A DNA stretch of 64,000 nucleotides from SIG299 sp964544055 (GCA_964544055.1 CAZJAA010000005.1:1-64000), one strand, 5' to 3'; numbered from the stretch's first letter, positions 33,985 through 43,371 are shown. The notes: generated from the letters alone by a model not told the origin. Program-made: numbers and translations.

Positions 33985-35520
33985 TTATTGATTGAACGAT
34001 TCACTAATCGGATAGGTTTTTAAATCCGGCATTTCATCCAGAGTGATTACCGCTTCGTGCTCATATGCCTTTTTCATCATATATTCCTCGGTATACTGTT
34101 CGGAAAGCTCTGCTTTCATGGCACTTGTCTTTCTTACAAACTCACCCTGCCAAGTTGCCCACATACCCCACATGGCACCATCCCGCACAGCAAGATCCGG
34201 GTCAAAAATACATCCGCATTCGGTCAGGTAAACCATCTTGCGTTCTCCGGAATATCCTGCAACCTCCAGATATTTGGCTATCTGTGAAGTATATACTTTT
34301 TCTCCCGGATAAATATCTTCTCCTACAATATCCACATATTCATCCCCCGGATACCAGTCAGCAGCCTGACCGTTCCATACCCAGATTAAATTGTTCAGTC
34401 CATATTCATTTGTCAGCTTATCGTAAAGAAGAATCCACAGCTGTTTGTATGCCTCCGGACCGGAAGCGCCCCACCAGAACCAGCCACCGCTCGCTTCGTG
34501 AAGCGGACGGAACAGCACCGGAACTCCGGCTTCCTGCAGCTCTAAAAGAGGCTGTGCAATTGCTTCTATGTCTTTCATCAGTGCGTCATAGCCGCTCTGA
34601 TCCTGACCGTTCATTATCTTCTTTAAATTTAATTTTGTGCTGGAAGTATAGAATGTGCCCCACCACTCCTTGATGGCATATTCTTCCGGCGTATTCCAAT
34701 GCCACTGAAGTGCCACAATGCCGCCTTTTTCCCAATAAGATTTTGCTGCGGTTGCGGTTACCATGGACGAACCGTGCGACTGGTTCACCGGTGTGTAATC
34801 CATCAGATCCATGCCGAGAATTGCCGGTTGCTTTCCGGTAACGTTCTGTACTACCTGCATTTCCTTACCAAGAACTCCTTCGTCGCAGTACTGGCCGGAT
34901 AAAATCTTTTCGCCATATATATCAGTTAAAAAGCTCATCAGACGCTTTGTCTCGTCGGTGGCATTTGGGTTAATCAGCTTTGCTTCCACCTTATAAAGGT
35001 CATCTGGAAGCGGTGCGGACGTCTGTACCGTCATGCGGTCCAGAATAATCCAGCCCCAGGAAACGCCAACAGAAATTTCATGTTCTCCGACAGCAAACCA
35101 AACACGTTCAATGGTATCCTCTACATAGTAGGTTTTATCCACATAAATATTTCCCACAGCCTGACCATCCACAGAAACAGGATTTGTTTTTTCACCGCTC
35201 GTACTTGCAATTCGGAAAATTAGGTCGTAGAAGCCTTCTTTTTCTACCTGGATTTTAAACACGCATGTGTCGGTTTCTACTTTCTGGAAGCCTTCCACAT
35301 AGCCCTTGTTTACCTTGACATTTCCGGTAAGATTTGCTTCCTCTGCTTCAAAAACACCTAAAACCTCCGGCACAAATGGTGTTGGCGTTGGCGTTTCAGT
35401 AGCTGCCGGTGTTTCTGTCTGCATTGATTTGTCATCCCCCTGATTTTCTGTTGTATTGTTGCATCCCGTCAGAGCTATCAGCCCCAGCAGAAGTGCCATG
35501 GAAATCCATTTTTTTCTCAT
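33985..35520 (-). CDS. GH26 endo-beta-1,4-mannanase, lipoprotein with binding module
   Basis: This is a 511-residue surface enzyme. The lipobox LTGC puts the lipid on Cys20, and a T/P/E linker follows. A CBM35-like module covers about 50-175 (FEAEEANLTGNVKVNKGYVE). The GH26 domain follows at about 185-490: SGQYCDEGV, LFRPLHEASGGWFWWG with the acid/base glutamate, and MVYLTECGC with the nucleophile. It cuts mannan outside the cell into oligosaccharides for the importers. The ATG at 35520 has GGAG upstream and starts a normal signal peptide; frames to 35526 and 35568 are open too. It is the only clear mannanase in the window. Confidence 0.92.
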   Translation of the reverse strand: MRKKWISMALLLGLIALTGCNNTTENQGDDKSMQTETPAATETPTPTPFVPEVLGVFEAEEANLTGNVKVNKGYVEGFQKVETDTCVFKIQVEKEGFYDLIFRIASTSGEKTNPVSVDGQAVGNIYVDKTYYVEDTIERVWFAVGEHEISVGVSWGWIILDRMTVQTSAPLPDDLYKVEAKLINPNATDETKRLMSFLTDIYGEKILSGQYCDEGVLGKEMQVVQNVTGKQPAILGMDLMDYTPVNQSHGSSMVTATAAKSYWEKGGIVALQWHWNTPEEYAIKEWWGTFYTSSTKLNLKKIMNGQDQSGYDALMKDIEAIAQPLLELQEAGVPVLFRPLHEASGGWFWWGASGPEAYKQLWILLYDKLTNEYGLNNLIWVWNGQAADWYPGDEYVDIVGEDIYPGEKVYTSQIAKYLEVAGYSGERKMVYLTECGCIFDPDLAVRDGAMWGMWATWQGEFVRKTSAMKAELSEQYTEEYMMKKAYEHEAVITLDEMPDLKTYPISESFNQ

Positions 35521-35639
35521 TCTCATGCTCCATTCTCTGGTTGTTGCCGTTTTCGTGCCGGTAACCATTACCGTTTTTCTGCCAAAAAACGTGCAAAATT
35601 TTTATTGCCATTCAAGCCGTTTATTTTTGTTCTGGCAGC

Positions 35640-36812
35640 CTATTTCAGTAACAGTGCCTTGTTTTTATCGATTAATGCACAACGTTGTTTTACACAGTCC
35701 GGACTTCTTAAAGGATCTTCCGGTGTCTGAAATACATAATCAACAAGACGTTCTATTGTGGTTCCTGCTACATGAAGCCTTGTGTCGCTGGAAGCATAGT
35801 AAATGTAAACCTCACCGTTTTTGCGAGCAATTGCACCGTTTGTAAAAACAACGTTGGAAACATCTCCCACCCGCTCCGTTCCTCTTGGACCGATTAAAAG
35901 TCCAGATGGCTCTGCAATTACTTTAGATGGGTCGTTTAAGTCGGTTGCAAATGCATAAATAACATATCGCAGCCCTGCTGCCGTATTTCTTACGCCGTGT
36001 GCAATGTGAATCCAACCTTTTTCCGTGCGGATTGGAACAGCACCTGCGCCATTTTTTGCTTCGGTAATCGTGTGGTATTTTCTTCTGCTTGTCATGATTT
36101 CTTCGTCAATGACCGCATGAGTGATGTCCTCACATAATCCAAAACCAACACCGCCACCGGAGCCGGTTTCGATAAAATCATCCATTGGTCTTGTATAAAA
36201 CGCATATTTGCCATTGACAAATTCCGGATGAAGAACTACGTTTCTCTGTTGCGGAGAGCGAAGAGTTACAAGGTTTGGAAGCCGCTCCCATGTTTTTAAA
36301 TCTTTTGTTCTTACAATTCCGGCTGCTGCCACTGCGGCAGATAAATCGTTGTTTGCCGTATCTTTGCTCTCTGAGCAAAACACTCCGTAAATCCAGCCGT
36401 CCTCGTGCTTTGTCAGACGCATATCATACACATTGGTTTCTTCCGGGCAGGTGTCTGGAAGCACTACCGGATAATCCCAGAAGCGAAATCCTTCGGTCGG
36501 ACTGTCACTTTCTGCCACAGCAAAGAAAGATTTTCTGTCTGCACCTTCCACTCTTGCCACCAGATAGAATTTTCCGTTCAGCTCAATAGCTCCGGAATTC
36601 ATCACCGCATTGATTCCAAGACGCTCCTCAAAGAAAGGATTTGTTTTTTCATCAATGTCATATCTCCAGAGGACCGGAGCGTGGTCTCTTGTTAAAACTG
36701 GGTTGATGTAACGGTCGAAAATACCGTTGTAAAACTGTGTGTCTATGCTGTTTTTCTTAGCAAGCAGCTCTTCCTGCTTCTTTACTTCTTCAAAATACCT
36801 TGGATGAATCAT
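35640..36812 (-). CDS. GH130 4-O-beta-mannosyl-glucose phosphorylase
   Basis: This is a 390-residue cytoplasmic enzyme that splits mannosyl-glucose with phosphate into mannose-1-phosphate and glucose. ALNGAVMNSG-type residues are seen as INAVMNSGAIELNGKFYLVA; NVYDMRLTKHEDGWIYGVF holds the general acid Asp; NVVLHPEFVNGKYAFYTRP and GVGFGLCEDITHA follow. The length and the residues around the acid fit subfamily GH130_1 (RaMP1 type). It is directly downstream of the epimerase that makes its substrate, which supports the call. The ATG at 36812 has GGGAG eight bases upstream. Confidence 0.88.
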   Translation of the reverse strand: MIHPRYFEEVKKQEELLAKKNSIDTQFYNGIFDRYINPVLTRDHAPVLWRYDIDEKTNPFFEERLGINAVMNSGAIELNGKFYLVARVEGADRKSFFAVAESDSPTEGFRFWDYPVVLPDTCPEETNVYDMRLTKHEDGWIYGVFCSESKDTANNDLSAAVAAAGIVRTKDLKTWERLPNLVTLRSPQQRNVVLHPEFVNGKYAFYTRPMDDFIETGSGGGVGFGLCEDITHAVIDEEIMTSRRKYHTITEAKNGAGAVPIRTEKGWIHIAHGVRNTAAGLRYVIYAFATDLNDPSKVIAEPSGLLIGPRGTERVGDVSNVVFTNGAIARKNGEVYIYYASSDTRLHVAGTTIERLVDYVFQTPEDPLRSPDCVKQRCALIDKNKALLLK

Positions 36813-36967
36813 GGATTTTTCTCCCATTCCTTTGACTTCTATTCTTTCTTATGCTTTTTTTGCTTCTAACTTTATGTTTTCGCTTTAAACTATTGCCTTT
36901 GCGTTTTCTGTTTTTCGCTTTTTTGCTATTGCTTTATTCTTTTGTGCTTTTTGCATGCTTTTTCGGT

Positions 36968-38143
36968 TTACTTTGCCCTACGGATGATTTCCATACACAT
37001 TCTGCCGTTATGATATGGGCATTTCCACGGTTCTACGATTGGGCGCACCAAATCCGGATTGCCGTTTTTATCGGTACACCAGAACCATTCGCTGCCTTTT
37101 CTTGCATCTGCCACATGCTCTTTGATGAAGTTCCAGATATCCTCGGAAGCCTCTTTAAAGCGTAACTCCTTCGGACGCTTTTCCCAGGCATTGTAAAATC
37201 CGACTACCGCTTCAGCCTGCACCCACCAGATTCTTTTTTCATCCACTTTGCCACGCTCGCATTCGTTGGCAAGGGAGTGATTATAATAAGCAGTTTCGTA
37301 AATTTTATCTTCCAGGGCTTCGGTGATTGGAGCCAGCTTCTTTTTATAATTTTCATCTCCTAACACTGCCAATCCCCGGTCTACCAGCCACGCCGTTTCA
37401 ATGTCGTGTCCGTAGGAGTGAAGGTCAATCAGGGAGTTCATGTCATTGTCAAAAAACACCTCCTGACGATGCAGCTTTGGGTTATAAATTTTTGTAGCAA
37501 TTGTATCCAAAATCCATTTTAAACGCTCTGCCGTTTCCGGACGTCTGGTTACCCGATATAACTCGGTGTAGGCTTCAAACACATGGAGCAGCGTGTTCAT
37601 GGTGCGGTCTGCCATGACACCGTTTTCGGAAAGCTTGTCGTTGCTGACATTGTAAAATTCCCGGCTCTGGGCTTCCTTGTAGCCATATTCATCACGGCAC
37701 TTAAGCTCAATTAAACGGAACAAATCGGTTGCCGTCTGTAAGGCCTCTTCTACATGAAATGCGTCGTAATAGGAAGCAAGGGCATATATGGCAAATGCCT
37801 GATTGTATGTATGCTTGGTTGTATCCAGAGGTTCCCCGGTACAATCCAGTGACCAGAACACACCGCCCTCCTTACGGTCAAGACAGTGCTCTGTCAGAAA
37901 CCGGAATGCATGGTCAGCATAAGGTCTGATGCTTTCCTCCTTTAAGGTAAGATATGCATTGGAAAAGAACCAGAGAATACGACTGTTTAAAATACAGCCC
38001 TTTTCTGCATTTTTTACTACAGCGAGATCTGTTCCCATAAATCCGTAGAAACCACCATATACATCATCTTTTAATTTTTCCCAGAATGGTAACAACGTCT
38101 CTCTTAAGTGCTGTTCCATTTCCATCTTCATTCCTGCCATCAT
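36968..38143 (-). CDS. Mannobiose/cellobiose 2-epimerase (AGE family)
   Basis: This is a 391-residue (alpha/alpha)6-barrel epimerase that turns the reducing-end mannose of mannobiose into glucose, giving mannosyl-glucose for GH130_1. NSRILWFFSNAY and GGVFWSLD mark the family. The catalytic histidines are in HSYGHDIETAWL and PWKCPYHNGRMCMEII; RIWWVQAEAVVGFYNA lines the active site. This is the first gene of the long minus-strand locus. Several ATG codons lie at the start (MMAGMKMEM); GAGGAG precedes the first two, and the exact one is uncertain. Confidence 0.9.
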   Translation of the reverse strand: MMAGMKMEMEQHLRETLLPFWEKLKDDVYGGFYGFMGTDLAVVKNAEKGCILNSRILWFFSNAYLTLKEESIRPYADHAFRFLTEHCLDRKEGGVFWSLDCTGEPLDTTKHTYNQAFAIYALASYYDAFHVEEALQTATDLFRLIELKCRDEYGYKEAQSREFYNVSNDKLSENGVMADRTMNTLLHVFEAYTELYRVTRRPETAERLKWILDTIATKIYNPKLHRQEVFFDNDMNSLIDLHSYGHDIETAWLVDRGLAVLGDENYKKKLAPITEALEDKIYETAYYNHSLANECERGKVDEKRIWWVQAEAVVGFYNAWEKRPKELRFKEASEDIWNFIKEHVADARKGSEWFWCTDKNGNPDLVRPIVEPWKCPYHNGRMCMEIIRRAK

Positions 38144-38213
38144 TGCTCCTCCTCGCTTTTATACGCACTCCGCCCTTTTCCTTCAAAAGTTAATTTAATT
38201 TTACTACATATTT

Positions 38214-38244
38214 TGATTTAATCATCACTCTTTCTTGTTTTCAA
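38214..38244 (-). promoter_or_regulatory. Candidate promoter of the mannan operon with overlapping palindrome
   Basis: Read on the minus strand, TTGAAA (38244-38239), a 17-base spacer and TTAAAT (38221-38216) could be the promoter, about 70 bases before the epimerase start. The palindrome TGATTTAATCA (38214-38224) covers the -10 box, a good place for a repressor. The whole gap 38144-38519 is very AT-rich and holds no gene. Confidence 0.4.
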
Positions 38245-38305
38245 TCCTTGTTTTTTGATTTTTTTGTTCGTTTCTTTGTTTTCAACAAATTTTTACCTTG
38301 CTTTT

Positions 38306-38320
38306 TGTGCACATTGCACA
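38306..38320. promoter_or_regulatory. Candidate operator: TGTGCA-CAT-TGCACA
   Basis: This is a perfect inverted repeat of six bases with a three-base spacer, in the middle of the divergent region between the epimerase gene and the AraC gene. Its GC content stands out from the surrounding AT-rich DNA. The LacI-family or AraC-family protein encoded nearby could bind it. Confidence 0.4.
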
Positions 38321-38379
38321 AATTATTGTTTCTTGTTTTGTAAGCAAAACGCCAACTAACTTTCTTTTTAATTAAATTT

Positions 38380-38394
38380 AAGTTAATTTAACTT
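38380..38394. promoter_or_regulatory. Candidate operator: AAGTTAA-T-TTAACTT
   Basis: This is a perfect 15-base inverted repeat, followed at 38401 by a related half site (GTTAACTTA). It lies 125 bases before the AraC start. The half-site GTTAGTTTA also occurs upstream of the LacI gene near 40680, so one regulator might use both. Confidence 0.35.
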
Positions 38395-38519
38395 GATTTT
38401 GTTAACTTAGTGTGCTATTATTATCATGTTTTTTAGTAATATAACCATTTTTCTTGTTAATGCAATTTATACAATTTTGTACGAATATATTATTATTAAT
38501 TTGTCACAAGGAGGCAACT

Positions 38520-39401
38520 ATGGATTTTGTACATCTTCTTCTGCATGGACTAGCAGAAATACCATCCGCCACAACATCTATGCCTATAACCTATTATTTA
38601 CCTAAAAATACCACTATAGATGGAGAATTATCCGCTTATTTATTCTACCCTCAGGCTTCCGGGCATATCAGCATGCCTGCCGGGCTTCACTTAAGCTTCC
38701 ACCCACTGCCTACCTACGGCATTCTTTATGTGACCAGAGGAACCGGACATATCACCTTTGGTACCCGCCAGTATGCCCTGTCTGCCAGCTCTTTTGTGCT
38801 ATTTGACGGAAAAGAAGGCTTCTCTTTCATGGCATCCACCCCTTTAGAATATGACCTGCTGTATTTTAACGGTTCTCCGGCTCTTTGCTATTACGAGGAG
38901 CTGTCCCGCCTGGACGGACTTTACATTTCCACATTGTCCTCCTCGGGCTTAAGCTCCTATCTGCGTCCGCTGCTGCCAAAGGGAACTGCTTTTTTATCTC
39001 CTTTTGTATTTCATCGTGTGCTGACCGATTTCTTATCCGAACTGATTGATTACTCCACCGCAGCAGAGCCGGGCGATGCCGTTCCGGATTATCTGCGCCA
39101 GCTCCGGGAATATCTTGACGAAAACTTCTTCAAGGACATTTCCCTAGACAGTCTGGAATCCCTGTTTGGTGTCAACCGCTACCGTATCTGCCGCGAATTC
39201 CGCGAAAACTTTGAACAGCCGCCGTTACAGTATCTGCACAGTGCCCGCATTGCAAAGGCAAAGGTACTTTTGTCAGAAACTACGCTCAAAGTGCACGAAA
39301 TCAGCTATCAGGTCGGCTATGAAAACACCAATCAGTTCATCCACCACTTTAAAAAAATTACCGGCTGGACACCCGCTGCCTACCGGGAAAGAAAACGTTA
39401 A
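38520..39401 (+). CDS. AraC-family regulator divergent from the mannan operon
   Basis: This is a 293-residue regulator. The first 170 residues form a cupin-like sensor (PTYGILYVTRGTGHITFGTR). The C-terminal 100 residues carry two helix-turn-helix units (SLDSLESLFGVNRYRICREF, then KVHEISYQVGYENTNQFIHH). AAGGAGG lies nine bases before the ATG at 38520. It is divergent from the epimerase gene and so probably controls the mannan operon. It ends in a shared terminator with the convergent LacI gene. Confidence 0.88.
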   Translation: MDFVHLLLHGLAEIPSATTSMPITYYLPKNTTIDGELSAYLFYPQASGHISMPAGLHLSFHPLPTYGILYVTRGTGHITFGTRQYALSASSFVLFDGKEGFSFMASTPLEYDLLYFNGSPALCYYEELSRLDGLYISTLSSSGLSSYLRPLLPKGTAFLSPFVFHRVLTDFLSELIDYSTAAEPGDAVPDYLRQLREYLDENFFKDISLDSLESLFGVNRYRICREFRENFEQPPLQYLHSARIAKAKVLLSETTLKVHEISYQVGYENTNQFIHHFKKITGWTPAAYRERKR

Positions 39402-39404
39402 AAA

Positions 39405-39460
39405 AAGGAACCGACACATTATCCGATTTTACCCTGCAGTCTGTGTCAGTTCCTTCTTTT
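39405..39460. terminator. Bidirectional terminator between the AraC and LacI genes
   Basis: AAGGAACCGACACA at 39405-39418 pairs with TGTGTCAGTTCCTT at 39442-39455, with a single mismatch. TTCTTTTTAC follows on the plus strand and a T-run (complement of AAAAAA) on the minus strand. It lies four bases after the AraC stop. Confidence 0.8.
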
Positions 39461-39543
39461 TACTTTTTATGCATTTTCACCGATTATTTAAACAGGGGCA
39501 ACGTTGCTTTCTCTGCTTGTCCGCCTTATCCCCCCTGTTCGTT

Positions 39544-40560
39544 TTATCTGACCGAAATCTGCTTTACGCTCTTTCTTTCGATAAAACGTCCTTCTATCAA
39601 GTGCATTCCTTCACTTGTTCCGTTTCCCATCATTTTTTTAAACAGAAGCTTTACTCCGGTTTCTGCCATTTTTGTCATATTAACCGCATAAGTTGTCAGC
39701 GGAATACTGCAAAGTCCCGGATACAGGAAATCATCAAAGCCGACCACGGAAATATCTTCCGGCACACGGTAGCCAATCTGATTTAACTCACGAATGAGCC
39801 AGCTTGCACTGTTGTCGCAGTTACATACAAATGCCGTCGGCATTTTCTCCGGCAGCTGAAAATTACGGAAATTATGACGTTCGCTGTCGCGGTCCTCAAT
39901 TACCCACTCCTCCCGGATTTTTTCTCCATGCTCCATCATGGATTTTATATAACCCAGATAGCGGTCGGTAATGCTCTTGGTTGCCAGCACGGTTCCTACA
40001 AAGCCAATGTTTGTATGTCCCTTACCAAACAGATGATTTGTCAGGGTGTAGGTCCCATAAAAGCTGTTGGAAACTACGCAGTCCTCCTTGATTTCCGGCT
40101 CGTAAAAATCCACATATACCGTAGGTACCGAATAATGTTCCTTTATCATTTTTAAATATTCTGCTTTTAAACCGCCCAGTACAATCAGACCGTCAATTTT
40201 GTTTTCCTTTAACAGTTTTGGTGGAACTGCTGCTTTTTCATCAGCTGCATTTAATACCTCCAGCATAACAAAGCTGTTGTTTTTTACTGCCGCCATGTTG
40301 ATTTCCTGATACAGCTCCCAATAAAAGGTCTGATATTTTTCGATATAATCCTCCGGCACAACTACACCGATATTAAAGCTTTTAGAACGCTCCTCCTGCT
40401 TCGCAACCGGTTTCTGATAGCCTAATTCCTGTGCTAATTTTTTTATTTTATTACGCATTTCATCGCTGACACCTTTCTGGTCGGAAAGTGCCTTGGATAC
40501 CGTAACTGTGCTGACATTTAACCGTTTTGCAATGTCGGACATTTTTACCGCTTTTGCCAT
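39544..40560 (-). CDS. LacI-family repressor of the mannan locus
   Basis: This is a 338-residue repressor. The N-terminal helix-turn-helix and hinge are clear (KMSDIAKRLNVSTVTVSKAL, then RNKIKKLAQELGYQ). The rest is a periplasmic-binding-protein-like sensor domain (DGLIVLGGLKAEYLKMIKEH, VVGFDDFLYPGL, PLTTYAVNMTKMAETGVKLL). The position between the operon and the GH36 gene suggests control of both; the inducer should be a mannose-containing sugar. The start ATG lies at 40560, and an intergenic stretch with the structured repeat precedes it. Confidence 0.88.
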   Translation of the reverse strand: MAKAVKMSDIAKRLNVSTVTVSKALSDQKGVSDEMRNKIKKLAQELGYQKPVAKQEERSKSFNIGVVVPEDYIEKYQTFYWELYQEINMAAVKNNSFVMLEVLNAADEKAAVPPKLLKENKIDGLIVLGGLKAEYLKMIKEHYSVPTVYVDFYEPEIKEDCVVSNSFYGTYTLTNHLFGKGHTNIGFVGTVLATKSITDRYLGYIKSMMEHGEKIREEWVIEDRDSERHNFRNFQLPEKMPTAFVCNCDNSASWLIRELNQIGYRVPEDISVVGFDDFLYPGLCSIPLTTYAVNMTKMAETGVKLLFKKMMGNGTSEGMHLIEGRFIERKSVKQISVR

Positions 40561-40742
40561 ATTTGCCCCCAGTACACTGTGTTGCTTTGCCTGACCGTCT
40601 GCCGGCTTTGCTTACACCGTTTCATTATTTTCTGATTTTATAAGCTAATTTTAATTTGTTTTAGCCTCATTAATTTTATGTTAGTTTAAAAAAAGTAAAA
40701 TGTCAATCCATTTTAATGTATTTTTTTAATCCCGTCTAATGA

Positions 40743-40819
40743 GTAAAACGGAGAGCTGCTTTAGCAACGGCTGACTGCGTAGCAGGCAGGTTTTACGAAT
40801 TGTAGAGTGGGCTGAATAG
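40743..40819 (+). repeat. Structured intergenic repeat, copy A
   Basis: The outer stem GTAAAAC (40743-40749)/GTTTTAC (40790-40796) encloses two hairpins: GCTGC TTTA GCAAC and CTGACTGC GTA GCAGGCAG. The tail reads CGAATTGTAGAGTGGGCTGAATAG. Copies B and C in this window share the layout and most bases. It lies about 180 bases upstream of the LacI gene, in a 452-base gap without a gene. I do not recognise the family. Confidence 0.75.
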
Positions 40820-40917
40820 AAAGAAAAGTAACCGTGCATAAAGTGGTTAACCTCTATTTCCAGCTTGGGAGGCTGCCACTTTTGTACACGATTACTTCTC
40901 GTTTCAATGCTATCACA

Positions 40918-40997
40918 TACTTTTCACACTTTCGCCAGTACCCCCACCCGGAATTTACAGATATTTCACGAAAGACCCTTAAAAAGCGTGAAAAGTA
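40918..40997. repeat. Inverted repeat after the GH36 gene
   Basis: TACTTTTCAC at 40918-40927 is the reverse complement of GTGAAAAGTA at 40988-40997. CTTTCG and CGAAAG form a second short stem inside. It stands 15 bases from the GH36 stop codon. No T-run is present, so it is a weak candidate for a terminator. Confidence 0.4.
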
Positions 40998-41012
40998 AAG
41001 ATTTTGCTTGTT

Positions 41013-43205
41013 TTATGCTTCAACAATATGAATCAGCTTTGCCTGATTATCGCCCCACATATCTTCCACAAAGATACCGGCATTCATTAACGTGCTGCCA
41101 AGGTATGTTCTTTCTTCTCCTTCTATGCGGTACGTTTTTTCCGGTGCCAGCCCCAGAAGCTTTAAGCAGCGGCTGCGCGGATTCGGACGGCGTTTTACCA
41201 TCACATACGTTGCCAGTGCTTCGGCTTTATCCTTGGAAACTACCATATACGCATCGTAATAGTGGTTTTCCCGGTAAGATGCCATGCGGTAATAATCACC
41301 GGTGCGCACTAAGTCGTTGTACTTATGGTACATTGCCGTCTGCTGCGGAATCTGGTTTCTGTCCTCTTCACTGATTTTTGTAATATCCAGCTCATAGCCA
41401 AAGGTTCCTGCCAGGGCAACCGCACCTCTGGTTGCGAACGGTGTGGTTCTTCCCACGGTGTGATTTGGACAGTCACTGACATGGGCACCCATTGCCGAAA
41501 GCGGGTAAATCAACGCCGTTCCTTCCTGAATTTCCAGACGCTCGATGGCATCCGTGTCATCCGAACACCAGATTTGCGGACTGTAATATAACATACCGGC
41601 ATCAAAACGTGCACCGCCGCCGGAACAGTTTTCCAAAAGAAGGTTTGGAAACTCCGTAATCAAACGTTCCTGCATACGATAAACACCCAGCACATAACGG
41701 TGGAAAATTTCGCCCTGACGCTCCTTCGGAAGTGCAGCACTTGCAATATCGGCAAGTGGACGGTTCATATCCCATTTCACATACTCAATGTTTGCCAGGC
41801 GAAGCACCTTTGCCACCTTTTCAAAAATGTAATCTGCCACATCTTCTCTGGAAATATCCAGTACCAGCTGGTTTCTGGCAAGTCCCGGCTCTCTGCCAGG
41901 TACAAAAAATGCCCAGTCCGGATGCTCCTCATACAGCTTTGATTCCGGAGAAATCATTTCCGGCTCAAACCAGATACCAAACTTCATGCCAAGCTTGTTG
42001 ACCTCATCTACCAGATGCTTTAAACCACCCTGCAGCTTTTCCTCATTCACTTCCCAGTCGCCCAGAGCACGATTGTCATCAAAACGGTTGCCAAACCAGC
42101 CATCGTCCATGACAAGCATTTCAATTCCAAGCGGTGCCGCCTGCTTTGCAATGGCAAGAAGCTTGTCTGTATTGAAATCAAAGTACGTTGCTTCCCAGTT
42201 GTTAATCAGAATCGGACGCTTTTTATCACGGTAATAGCCACGAATCAGATGATTTCTGTATAAATCGTGGAAGCATCTGGACATACCGCCAAGTCCTTCG
42301 TTGGAATATACCAGTACGGCTTCTGGTGTCTGGAAATCTTTTCCTGCCGTCAGCTCCCAGGTAAAATCTTCCGGATTGATACCGGTCATCATACGGATGC
42401 TGTCAAACTGGCTGCGCTCCTGCAATGTGCGGAAATTGCCGGAATAGATTAAATCCATGCCGTAAACCTCACCGCTGTTCTGAGTTGCCGTTTTTTCAAG
42501 AAGTGCCGTAAACGCATGCTCCTGATGACCACCCTCACCACGCAAGGAACGTGACATCTGAATGCCGTAATTGACCGGTGTGCGGTCGATATGACGCTCT
42601 CTCGCCCAGCTGCCGTATAAAATAATTTTATCATACTCGTTGTTGTCCAAATCAAACGATGCCGACATTGCCTTTGTTACATAAACCGTTTTGTCAGACT
42701 CGTTAATAATCCGTGCATGACGGACTACGGCATCTACATCCTTAAAAATGCTGTAGGACAGTACCACTGCCAGCTTCGCCTCTTTGTCCTCCAAAGTAAG
42801 CTCCAGTGTCTCGCAGTCCTCGTCCTTCTCACACCAGGTTGCAGGAAGCCCCGCAAGCTTTTTCTTTCCCTTAAAAATTTCGTGACTGCGATAGGTAAGC
42901 TTGTTTGCCCAGTGTCCATCTGCGTCCTCTATGCGCAAAGCACTTTCGCGGAAATCGCCAATTCCATGCGTTGGATATTCCATCGGAAAAGCATCATAAA
43001 AGCTCAGACGGTCTCTGGCATTTGTTTCCGGTGTGCGCACACCCTCATAAATACGCATTAAATACGCAAGGTCGGCCTCTTCCAGCTTTTTTCCGTAATA
43101 AGCGTGCCCAACAAAGCCTTCTGCATCTACAATTCCAATCACATAGCTGGTATTTTTTGTGTCCAGCTTAAACATCCGTTCCTTTTCAAAATATGTAATT
43201 CCCAT
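41013..43205 (-). CDS. GH36 alpha-galactosidase
   Basis: This is a 730-residue cytoplasmic enzyme that removes alpha-1,6-galactose from galactomannan oligosaccharides. It has an N-terminal beta-supersandwich, a TIM barrel from about 310 and a small C-terminal beta domain. ANIEYVKWDMNRPLADI holds the nucleophilic Asp, and PQIWCSDDTDAIERLEIQEG the acid/base Asp. NNWEATYFDFNTDKL and MLVMDDGWFGNRFDDNRALG are family signatures. I chose ATG at 43205 because GGAGG lies upstream. There is no signal peptide. It is separate from the main operon but beside its regulators. Confidence 0.94.
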   Translation of the reverse strand: MGITYFEKERMFKLDTKNTSYVIGIVDAEGFVGHAYYGKKLEEADLAYLMRIYEGVRTPETNARDRLSFYDAFPMEYPTHGIGDFRESALRIEDADGHWANKLTYRSHEIFKGKKKLAGLPATWCEKDEDCETLELTLEDKEAKLAVVLSYSIFKDVDAVVRHARIINESDKTVYVTKAMSASFDLDNNEYDKIILYGSWARERHIDRTPVNYGIQMSRSLRGEGGHQEHAFTALLEKTATQNSGEVYGMDLIYSGNFRTLQERSQFDSIRMMTGINPEDFTWELTAGKDFQTPEAVLVYSNEGLGGMSRCFHDLYRNHLIRGYYRDKKRPILINNWEATYFDFNTDKLLAIAKQAAPLGIEMLVMDDGWFGNRFDDNRALGDWEVNEEKLQGGLKHLVDEVNKLGMKFGIWFEPEMISPESKLYEEHPDWAFFVPGREPGLARNQLVLDISREDVADYIFEKVAKVLRLANIEYVKWDMNRPLADIASAALPKERQGEIFHRYVLGVYRMQERLITEFPNLLLENCSGGGARFDAGMLYYSPQIWCSDDTDAIERLEIQEGTALIYPLSAMGAHVSDCPNHTVGRTTPFATRGAVALAGTFGYELDITKISEEDRNQIPQQTAMYHKYNDLVRTGDYYRMASYRENHYYDAYMVVSKDKAEALATYVMVKRRPNPRSRCLKLLGLAPEKTYRIEGEERTYLGSTLMNAGIFVEDMWGDNQAKLIHIVEA

Positions 43206-43342
43206 ACCATCCTCCATTCCTTCGTTTAGCAATGTTTTGCGAACAGTGCTATGGTAGCACAGAATAATTATTTTTTCTACAACTTTTTCTTTTCTTTTTT
43301 TCGGTTCTCTGTTTTTTTGTCATCAAAAAGGGCATTTTTTTG

Positions 43343-43371
43343 TTGTACTTTTTTTCAAAATGGAGTACAAT
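43343..43371 (+). promoter_or_regulatory. Promoter of the small gene at 43428
   Basis: TTGTAC at 43343-43348, a 17-base spacer and TACAAT at 43366-43371 make a strong housekeeping promoter. TTGTACT and AGTACAA also form an inverted repeat that spans the promoter, so a dimeric regulator could bind there. A short hairpin (CATGGG/CCCATG, about 43383-43402) lies in the leader. Confidence 0.6.

Noticed and set aside
36851..37165. Open plus-strand frame coding for a very hydrophobic protein
   Set aside because: It overlaps the end of the epimerase gene on the other strand and arises from a pyrimidine-rich spacer; there is no ribosome-binding site.
39166..39786. Plus-strand frame of 206 codons across the end of the AraC gene
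   Set aside because: It is a shifted frame of the AraC gene that runs through the terminator into the antisense of the LacI gene.
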